Shown here piece after piece: positions 8,059 through 14,144 of a stretch of 33,661 nucleotides of DNA (positions within the stretch are counted from its first letter, which is position 1; each line of letters opens with the position of its first letter). The notes under the pieces were generated by a model. The model was not told the origin of the DNA and did not search any database. It was given only the letters and a program-made list of their open reading frames with translations. The stretch lies in assembly GCA_029976025.1 (NCBI GenBank), contig JARKNX010000145.1:1-33661 (forward strand), in the 5' to 3' direction. The stretch is from Aggregatilineales bacterium. Lineage in GTDB: Bacteria; Chloroflexota; Anaerolineae; Aggregatilineales; Ch27. The position numbers and the translations under genes are program-made.

Positions 8059-9438
8059 TCAGGACCCGCCAATCCGCCCCCGGCTCGCCCCGTGGCAGTG
8101 CTTGAACTTCCTGCCGCTGCCGCAGGGGCAGGGATCGTTGCGCCCGGTTGTGGCGAATAACGCCTCCGGCCGGACCGTTCCGGGGAGGAACAGGCGCATG
8201 ATCTCGGCGGGGGAGCGGCCGGCGGAATAGAGCTGCGCCATCATCTTCATCGGCCGGTCGATATGGGCGAAGAAAGCTCTGTAACCGGCGCACAGATAGT
8301 TAAGGCCGGGATCGCCATCCGGCGTGTCGAGGAAGCGATTCTTCGGGCACTCGCCATGACAGACGAAGTACGCCGGGCACGCCCGGCAGTATGGCGGGAG
8401 GGAATCCCGCTTGGCGCGGCCAAACTGGCGCTGCTGCTCGCCAGCAACCAGCGTGATCAGGTGCTGATCCCGGATATTCCCCAGCAGATAATCCGGCTCT
8501 ACGAAATGATCGCAGGAATAAACGTCGCCGTTATGCTCCACCGCCAGGGCGTTGCCACACGTCTCATCGAAGATGCACAGCCCGGCCGATCCGCCCAGCC
8601 AGGCCGCCAGCATCCCCTCGAAGAGGGGTAGATACATCCGGCCAACGTCATGCTGCACCCACTCATCAAAGACGGCGATGAGGAACCGGCCCCACTGCTC
8701 CGGCCGGACTGACCGCTCCGTGACGGCCCGCCCTGCCTGGACGAGGGTGCGGCCGTCGGCGTTAACGCGCTCAACACTGGGGATGAACTGCACCCACCGG
8801 GCGCCCAGATCGTCGCGCATGAAGCGGTAGACATCCAGCGGGTGGTCCGCATTGACCGCGTGGACAGTCGCCAGGACGTTGAAATCCACCCGGTGCTTCT
8901 GCAGCAGGCGAGCCGCTGCCAGCACCCGGTCAAAAGTGGGCCGGCCTCCCTTATCCACGCGATAAGCGTCATGCAGCGGGCGCGGCCCGTCGATGCTCAG
9001 CCCCACCAGGAAGCGATGCTCGTGGAAGAACGCGCACCAGTCATCATCCAGCAGCGTGCCGTTCGTCTGGATGGAATATTCAACCTGCATTCCCGGCCGG
9101 GCATACTTCCGGGCGTACTCAACCGAGCGCACGAAGAAGTCAAGCCCCATCAGCGTCGGCTCGCCGCCCTGCCAGGCGATCGTGACGCGCCCCGTGCGCT
9201 GCGCCTCGATATACTGCCGGATATAGGTTTCGAGCAGATCGTCTGCCATGCGGAAGCGGCTGCCCGGGTAGAACTCTTCCTTGGAGAGGAAAAAGCAGTA
9301 AGCGCAGTTGAGATTACAGGCCGCCCCCGTGGGCTTCGCCAGAATATGAAAGTACGGGGGCGCGCTGCGCGGCACGACAGCAGGAAGCCGGGGCGATGCG
9401 GGCGTGTGGGTTGGATCGTCAGGATTCTGCTGCTTCAT
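8059..9438 (-). CDS. Anaerobic sulfatase-maturating radical SAM enzyme (anSME) with C-terminal SEC-C motif
   Basis: A 459-residue protein. After a proline-rich N-terminus, KPTGAACNLNCAYCFF holds the CxxxCxxC radical-SAM cluster cysteines (41, 45, 48), followed by WQGGEPTL and QTNGTLL, the usual anSME segments. The second half has SPASM-type cysteines (CGNALAVEHNGDVYSCDH and CRACPAYFVCHGECPKN) for auxiliary Fe-S clusters. The enzyme oxidises a Cys or Ser of a sulfatase to formylglycine. The gene lies 39 bases downstream of a sulfatase on the same strand and starts at an ATG with GAGGAGCAGGG upstream. Unusually, the protein ends with RNDPCPCGSGRKFKHCHG, a SEC-C zinc motif that is extra to the core maturase and could bind partner proteins. 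Confidence 0.9.
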   Translation of the reverse strand: MKQQNPDDPTHTPASPRLPAVVPRSAPPYFHILAKPTGAACNLNCAYCFFLSKEEFYPGSRFRMADDLLETYIRQYIEAQRTGRVTIAWQGGEPTLMGLDFFVRSVEYARKYARPGMQVEYSIQTNGTLLDDDWCAFFHEHRFLVGLSIDGPRPLHDAYRVDKGGRPTFDRVLAAARLLQKHRVDFNVLATVHAVNADHPLDVYRFMRDDLGARWVQFIPSVERVNADGRTLVQAGRAVTERSVRPEQWGRFLIAVFDEWVQHDVGRMYLPLFEGMLAAWLGGSAGLCIFDETCGNALAVEHNGDVYSCDHFVEPDYLLGNIRDQHLITLVAGEQQRQFGRAKRDSLPPYCRACPAYFVCHGECPKNRFLDTPDGDPGLNYLCAGYRAFFAHIDRPMKMMAQLYSAGRSPAEIMRLFLPGTVRPEALFATTGRNDPCPCGSGRKFKHCHGASRGRIGGS

Positions 9439-9477
9439 ATGCCCTGCTCCTCACAGAGGCGGCCTGTTGAGTTCCCG

Positions 9478-11142
9478 CTATCTGAATCTGCGGTAGGTTT
9501 CCTGGTGAGCCATATAAGGCTGGGAGAACAGGTGATCCATGAAGGTCTGCCGCCCCCAGAAGCTGTACTGTTCCTTCGGGTCCAGGTACAGGTTGTAGAG
9601 CTTGGCGTTCTTGTAATTCTCCAGCGTGGTCACGCTGCCGGGGTTGATAACATCCCGATCATCGTCCGACATGCCCGCCATTACAAACTTATACTCGGCC
9701 ACCCGGAGTCCGCTGGGGATGTCCTGTATCGAGAAGTACACGTACTTCCGGTTGGACAGCCCTCCATCAGCCAGCAGGAACGACGTCTGATCGATGCCGT
9801 CGATATAACGATCCGCCGGTATCTGGTCCTGCGCCCCGGCCAGGGCGATCGAGGTGTTGAACAGATCGGACAGGTCGAACAGACCATCGGAGACCTGGCC
9901 GGGCGCGATCATGTCCTTCCAGTAGACGATGCCCGGGACGCGCACGCTGCCTTCCCATGTGCCGCCGATGCCGCCGCGAAACGGGGTGTAGCCGGCATCG
10001 GGCCAGGGTTCAACCGCCGGGCCATTATCCGATGTGATGAAGATCAGGGTATTCTCAAGCTGGCCCGTTTCTTCCAGCGCCTGAACCAGCCGTCCGACGA
10101 TGTCATCCATCTCAACGATGCAATCCTTGAATGGATACTTCGCCGGGGATTTGCCCCTGAACTTCGGATTGGGGTAGTTCTTCCAGTGGCCCCCGCGCGT
10201 GCAGTGATACAGGAAAAACGGCTGGTCGCTCCCGGCCATCTGGTGGATGAACTCGATGGAGTAGGTGGCGAATTTGTCGTCAAGCTCCGCGCTGACTTCC
10301 ATCGTGATCGCTTCCAGATTCTCGGCCGCCGCTCCCCTCGTGGCGTGGACGATGTGATTATTGAAAGGGGTGGCCGCGACCAGAGCCTGACGCTCCGGAC
10401 TCAGGGCAAATTCTGGAGCAAATTCGGGGTCCTGCCAGTCTGTGTACAGGCCGGACCAGCCCAGGAAGCCGTAAAAATCGTCAAACCCGATATTCTGCGG
10501 CTGCGATTCCCGGTTCTCGCCGCAATGCCACTTGCCTACTGCCTGAGTCTTATAGCCCGCATCGCTCATGATGCGGGCTACCGTCACCTCGTTACCCAAC
10601 CCGCCCGGTTCCCCGGCAAAACTGGGCCGAAGCTGGCCGTGCCGCCGGGGCAGACGCCCTGTAAGCAAGGTGGTACGGGTGGGTGTACAGGAAGCCTGAG
10701 AATAGGTCGAAAGGAGCTGCAGCCCCTCGCGCCCCAGGCGGTCCATGTTAGGCGTCGGTGCGCCCGTCATCAGGCCGCCCCCATAAATACCCGGATCGCC
10801 CCAGCCCACATTATCCATGAGGAAGATCAGGACATTGGGTTTCTTGCCCGTTCTCCGCTCCAGCGCAGCCAGTTTTTGCTGCACCTCGGCCTGCTGCATC
10901 GGATGCGGAATGACCGGTTCCATGTTTTCCGCAACCCGCACGGTCTGCGCGGCCAGCGGATCTTCGGCCCGGCCCTGCTGGCGCCGCAGCAAAGAAGAAG
11001 ATGCCGCCGGGGCGCTGCCCTCCGCGCCGAGCGCCATCGCCGCTGCCGCGGCCCTCTCCGTATCCAGCATGAATCCAGGGAGTCCTGCGAGCACAGCCCC
11101 CGTCCCCACCGTCTTTACGAAATCTCGTCGTGAGACTTTCAT
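9478..11142 (-). CDS. Tat-exported arylsulfatase (formylglycine type, CxPxR)
   Basis: A 554-residue sulfatase. It begins with a twin-arginine signal, VSRRDFVKTVGTGAVLAGLPGF. The metal-binding segment is LMDNVGWGDPG (Asp110, Asn111), and the modification site is SCTPTRTTLLTGR with Cys152 as the residue converted to formylglycine. Further on are KWHCGE and FITSDNGP, also typical of the family. It would hydrolyse sulfate esters outside the cytoplasmic membrane. The ATG at 11142 is chosen over a GTG two codons earlier because GAGGAGAG lies at proper spacing only from the ATG. The maturase follows in the same operon, which explains activation without the oxygen-dependent enzyme. The substrate cannot be read from the sequence; nearby D-galactonate genes make sulfated galactans a reasonable guess. 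Confidence 0.9.
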   Translation of the reverse strand: MKVSRRDFVKTVGTGAVLAGLPGFMLDTERAAAAAMALGAEGSAPAASSSLLRRQQGRAEDPLAAQTVRVAENMEPVIPHPMQQAEVQQKLAALERRTGKKPNVLIFLMDNVGWGDPGIYGGGLMTGAPTPNMDRLGREGLQLLSTYSQASCTPTRTTLLTGRLPRRHGQLRPSFAGEPGGLGNEVTVARIMSDAGYKTQAVGKWHCGENRESQPQNIGFDDFYGFLGWSGLYTDWQDPEFAPEFALSPERQALVAATPFNNHIVHATRGAAAENLEAITMEVSAELDDKFATYSIEFIHQMAGSDQPFFLYHCTRGGHWKNYPNPKFRGKSPAKYPFKDCIVEMDDIVGRLVQALEETGQLENTLIFITSDNGPAVEPWPDAGYTPFRGGIGGTWEGSVRVPGIVYWKDMIAPGQVSDGLFDLSDLFNTSIALAGAQDQIPADRYIDGIDQTSFLLADGGLSNRKYVYFSIQDIPSGLRVAEYKFVMAGMSDDDRDVINPGSVTTLENYKNAKLYNLYLDPKEQYSFWGRQTFMDHLFSQPYMAHQETYRRFR

Positions 11143-11372
11143 GACCACTCTCCTCGTAGTGAATCACTGAGCACTGCAAAACTTGTCGCCTGGCAGGATG
11201 ATGAGCGCATTGGGCGCATCCGTAGGCAGTTCTACGGTCTGGGAGGGTAAAGCCACCCGGAGGCAGGAGCTGCTCACCTGTCGTCGGTGTCGCACTTGCC
11301 ATCCCGGATCAACCCGCCATGCGAGGGTGCTCCCGTTGATTGAGGAAGGGGTAAGGTGGTGATGCGCTCAAA

Positions 11373-11409
11373 GGCAATTATAATACAAAATAATTGGACG
11401 GGCAATTAT
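11373..11409. repeat. 9-bp direct repeat GGCAATTAT, candidate regulator site
   Basis: Perfect copies of GGCAATTAT lie at 11373-11381 and 11401-11409, with starts 28 bp apart. One copy covers the -10 and the other the -35 of the sulfatase promoter. The arrangement suggests a regulator bound as a direct-repeat dimer; the protein is unknown. Confidence 0.35.
11377..11405 (-). promoter_or_regulatory. Sigma70 promoter for the sulfatase-maturase operon
   Basis: On the minus strand TTGCCC (11405-11400) and a perfect TATAAT (11382-11377) are separated by 17 bases. The predicted start near 11370 gives the sulfatase mRNA an unusually long leader of about 228 bases. It overlaps a candidate plus-strand promoter. 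Confidence 0.6.
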
Positions 11410-11422
11410 GGCGCGGTAAAAA
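11394..11422 (+). promoter_or_regulatory. Candidate promoter for the M55 peptidase gene
   Basis: TTGGAC at 11394-11399 and TAAAAA at 11417-11422 are spaced by 17 bases. Its -35 box directly abuts the -35 box of the minus-strand sulfatase promoter, so binding at one could exclude the other. Weak -10 match. Confidence 0.35.
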
Positions 11423-11541
11423 GTCCCCACCGCGCCGGGGCGTGTTACAATTTTCCTCAGCCGGCGCAGTGAGCAGGCTGCTGTGCTGCGCCGCCCGTTT
11501 CCCCGGGACAATTCACCTGCTTCACCAGAAAGGGCCTGTCC

Positions 11542-12357
11542 ATGAAGATCTTCATCTCCGCCGATATCGAAGGCGTGGCCGGCGCCACAGACATCACCGA
11601 GACCGACAAATCACACGCCGATTATGCCGTGTACTCGGAGCAGATGACGGCGGAGGTCGCTGCCGCCTGTGAGGGAGCATTGAGCGCCGGGGCGACCGAG
11701 ATCGTGATCAAAGACGCTCACTGGACCGGGCGCAATATCCTCGCCTCCCGGCTGCCGCGCCAGGCGCGGCTGATCCGGGGCTGGACCCAGGACCCCTTTT
11801 CGATGATGGCCGGTCTCGACGAGCACTTCAGCGCGGCGCTGATGATCGGCTATCACTCGCGCGCCGGCTCCGACGCCTCGCCCCTGGCGCATACAATCAC
11901 GGGCCGCGTCACCTACGCCCGGATCAACGGCCGCTACGCTTCCGAATTTCTGATCAACGCTTATACAGCGGGCTGGCGCGGCGTGCCCGTGGTCTTTTTG
12001 TCCGGGGATGACGGCGTCTGCCAGGATGCTGCTTCATTCCTCCCGGATATTACAATCGTCGCGACAATGGAAGGCGTCGGCGGCGCGACCATCAGCATCC
12101 ACCCCGATCTGGCTGTCGAGCGCATCCGGGCCGGCGTTGAGTCGGCGCTCAAGGGCGATATCGCCCGGGGGCGGGTCGCCATGCCCGGGCATTTCACCGT
12201 CGAGGTGCGCTACCGCGGGCATACGCTGGCCCGCGCAGCCAGCTTCTTCCCCGGCGCCCATCTCATCGAGCCGCACACCGTCGGATTCGAGGCGGACGAC
12301 TATTTTGAGGTGCTGCGCTTCTTCATGTTCGGCATCTCGATGAACAGCGGCGGATAG
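11542..12357 (+). CDS. M55-family D-aminopeptidase (DppA-like)
   Basis: A 271-residue peptidase of the DppA family, which removes N-terminal D-amino acids from short peptides. SADIEG gives zinc ligands Asp8 and Glu10, DAHWTGRN gives His60, GYHSRAG gives His105, PLAHT gives the probable catalytic His117, and RYASEF gives Glu135. All key positions of B. subtilis DppA are matched within one or two residues. There is no signal peptide, so it acts in the cytoplasm on imported D-Ala peptides. The transporter and GH3/GH18 genes downstream fit salvage of peptidoglycan fragments, although a 388-base gap with its own promoter separates it from them. It is transcribed divergently from the sulfatase. Confidence 0.88.
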   Translation: MKIFISADIEGVAGATDITETDKSHADYAVYSEQMTAEVAAACEGALSAGATEIVIKDAHWTGRNILASRLPRQARLIRGWTQDPFSMMAGLDEHFSAALMIGYHSRAGSDASPLAHTITGRVTYARINGRYASEFLINAYTAGWRGVPVVFLSGDDGVCQDAASFLPDITIVATMEGVGGATISIHPDLAVERIRAGVESALKGDIARGRVAMPGHFTVEVRYRGHTLARAASFFPGAHLIEPHTVGFEADDYFEVLRFFMFGISMNSGG

Positions 12358-12434
12358 CTGGCCGCGCTGCCGGAGTATGGGCGGGGCGTGGCGATAATCG
12401 GCGCGCCGCTTCAGCGGACGCTAAAGCTCCAGGG

Positions 12435-12477
12435 GGGCGGCTCCTGACCCGGCTACCCGCCCGCTCCACCTCTTTTT
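12435..12477 (+). terminator. Weak candidate terminator after the M55 gene
   Basis: GGGCGG at 12435-12440 can pair with CCGCCC at 12457-12462, followed after about ten bases by a TCTTTTT run. The distance between stem and T-run is long for an intrinsic terminator, so this is a weak call. Confidence 0.3.
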
Positions 12478-12510
12478 GCTCGCCAGACAGATGAAATCAG
12501 GCCAACCCTG

Positions 12511-12538
12511 TTGACAAGCGCGGAGTTTGTTTTATAAT
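12511..12538 (+). promoter_or_regulatory. Strong sigma70 promoter for the amino-sugar transport operon
   Basis: Perfect TTGACA at 12511-12516 and perfect TATAAT at 12533-12538 with a 16-base spacer. It is the best promoter in the window. It would drive the binding protein, both permeases, and probably the GH3-GH18-ROK-sensor genes, which follow with tiny gaps or overlaps. Confidence 0.75.
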
Positions 12539-12541
12539 GCA

Positions 12542-12569
12542 GATAAGTAAGTAATGATAACTAACTATC
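12542..12569. promoter_or_regulatory. Candidate operator overlapping the transcription start
   Basis: An imperfect 28-bp palindrome with outer arms GATA and TATC and regularly spaced TA steps (GTAAGTAA on one side, ACTAACTA on the other) begins four bases after the -10 box. Its location is right for a repressor site. The ROK protein at the end of the operon is the obvious candidate ligand-controlled repressor; that link is inference. Confidence 0.35.
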
Positions 12570-12745
12570 CAAATGTGTTCTTCTACCCTACTTACGGCTC
12601 CCTTTGACATATCCTCGTGCCCTGACTTCATCATGCCATCCCTCTGCGGTGCAGGAGAAGGAGGTGCAAGCGAATTCACTGGAAACCGATCACCCGATTC
12701 ACTAACACCACCCGATTGCTTTGTATTGCACAAGGAGTTCACCTA

Positions 12746-14014
12746 ATGAAACGGGCTTTTTCTCGGTTGTTGGTGCTCGCTATTCTCCTGACCCTGCTGG
12801 CCCCCGTCCTCACTGTCGGGGCACAGGGGGCGCAGACGCTGGAGATCTATATCACCGGCCTGGGCGATGACCAGTTGAACTGGTTCCGTGAAGTCGCCTT
12901 CCCCGCTTTCCAGGAAACTCACCCCGATGTGACCCTGGAGATTCTGACCGGGGGCTGGGGTGATTTTGACGCCACGGTGGCTGGCTGGATCACCACCGGT
13001 GACGGGCCGGACATTATCTACCTCGGTTCGGAATACGCCGCGACCTATGGCCCGCTGCTGGCCAACATCGATCCCTATCTCGAGGGGTGGGATGAGCTGG
13101 AGCAGTTCCTGCCCATCGCGCTCGACACGGTCACCTGGGACGGCCATGCGCGCGGTCTGCCCCTGTTGATGAGCCCGCGCCCGATTTTCTTCCGCACCGA
13201 TCTGTTCGCCAACCCCGAGGCGGGCATACCGCTGACCTTTGAAGACGCCCTCACCTTCGTGGGCGAAAACACCATCATCGAGAACAACGCGCTGGTCCGC
13301 CAGGGCTATATGGCGCTGGGCGGCGGGCTGTTCGACGCTCAGGAATTCATCGCTGATATCTGGACGGCGGGTGGCGAGCTGTATTACGAAGATGGGACGA
13401 GCGCCTTCGACAGCGCGGAGACCGCCGAAGCGATGCAGTTCACCTATGACCGCCGCCGTCTGGTGCTGCCGACCGAAGACACCGCCGGCCTGCCTCCTTT
13501 CGAAGGCACAGCCCTGGCTTCCAACGCTGTCGTGAGCGGCATCTGGGCGATGTGGCAGGCCCCGGCCACCGACGATCCCCTCTGGGACGACATCGCCATG
13601 GGCCCCTACCCTGCCGGTGAAAAAGGCGAGCCGCTGATCCAGGTGTTCATTGACTGGCTATCCGTCCCCGCTTACGTGCCAGAAGCGAAGCTGCCGCTGG
13701 TCGTGGACTTCCTCAAGTTCATCGCCAGCCAGGACAACGCGATCGCACTGAACAATGTGGCCGGGTTCACGCCGACCCGCCAGGATGCCTGGGAAGCCAT
13801 CCGCGAAGCCAGCCCCGTCTGGGCCCGCCTGCTGGATATGGCGGTGGAGTACGGCCGCGCCTTCTCCGACATCCGCGCCAGCGCTGAGCTGCGCCCGTTG
13901 ATCGCCGAACAGATGAATCTGTACCTGACCGATCAGCAAAGCCTGGAAGACACCCAGCGGATCATGAAGGAAGAGTACGACGCCATTCTGGAAGACGCCG
14001 GCTATATCAAATAG
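12746..14014 (+). CDS. CUT1-family sugar ABC transporter substrate-binding protein
   Basis: A 422-residue extracellular binding protein. The ATG at 12746 has AAGGAG 8 bases upstream; the frame also opens 10 codons earlier, without a ribosome site. A Sec signal peptide (KRAFSRLLVLAILLTLLAPVLTVGAQG) has no lipobox cysteine. The mature part has the family layout: FPAFQETHPDVTLEILTGGWGDFDATVAGWITTGDGPDIIYLGSEYA near the N-terminus and KLPLVVDFLKFIASQDNAIALNNVAGFTPTRQDAW near the C-terminus. It should capture an oligosaccharide outside the membrane and hand it to the two permeases downstream. The following NagZ-like and GH18 enzymes suggest GlcNAc-containing oligosaccharides. No ATPase gene is in the cluster. 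Confidence 0.88.
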   Translation: MKRAFSRLLVLAILLTLLAPVLTVGAQGAQTLEIYITGLGDDQLNWFREVAFPAFQETHPDVTLEILTGGWGDFDATVAGWITTGDGPDIIYLGSEYAATYGPLLANIDPYLEGWDELEQFLPIALDTVTWDGHARGLPLLMSPRPIFFRTDLFANPEAGIPLTFEDALTFVGENTIIENNALVRQGYMALGGGLFDAQEFIADIWTAGGELYYEDGTSAFDSAETAEAMQFTYDRRRLVLPTEDTAGLPPFEGTALASNAVVSGIWAMWQAPATDDPLWDDIAMGPYPAGEKGEPLIQVFIDWLSVPAYVPEAKLPLVVDFLKFIASQDNAIALNNVAGFTPTRQDAWEAIREASPVWARLLDMAVEYGRAFSDIRASAELRPLIAEQMNLYLTDQQSLEDTQRIMKEEYDAILEDAGYIK

Positions 14015-14034
14015 CTTCGCCTTCCCGGCTCAGC

Positions 14035-14068
14035 CTGCGGGAGCGCCGGAAGCTCGACGCTCCCGCAG
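14035..14068 (+). terminator. Strong hairpin between binding protein and permease genes (attenuator or mRNA stabiliser)
   Basis: Perfect 11-bp arms CTGCGGGAGCG (14035-14045) and CGCTCCCGCAG (14058-14068) enclose a 12-base loop. No T-run follows, so full termination is unlikely. It probably protects the binding-protein message or lowers permease expression. Confidence 0.6.
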
Positions 14069-14144
14069 AATTGTGCCATCATGGCCCGTAACTTGAAGCG
14101 CTGCCTCAGCCTGCCCGGCCTGACGCCTGTGGACAGAGGGAACA

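Larger units (their letters stand above)
11143..11541. other. Divergent intergenic region, sulfatase / M55 peptidase
   Basis: About 400 bases without a credible gene. The left part is the sulfatase mRNA leader (about 228 bases if the promoter below is right) and contains a perfect 6-bp hairpin at 11220-11237 (CCGTAG, six-base loop, CTACGG). The right part is locally AT-rich and carries overlapping back-to-back promoters and a 9-bp direct repeat. I recognise no riboswitch class in the leader. Confidence 0.6.
12358..12745. other. Intergenic region ahead of the CUT1 binding protein
   Basis: A gap of 388 bases with a weak terminator, a near-consensus promoter, a candidate operator and a leader of about 200 bases that ends with AAGGAG before the ATG at 12746. 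A frame of about 80 codons on the minus strand here has no family features and I do not call it a gene. Confidence 0.6.

Noticed and set aside
8842..11133. 763-codon plus-strand frame
   Set aside because: Antisense to the maturase and sulfatase genes, both of which have clear active-site motifs; the long frame has none.
12497..12742. 81-codon minus-strand frame upstream of the binding protein
   Set aside because: No ribosome site, no family features, and it runs antisense across a strong promoter and leader.
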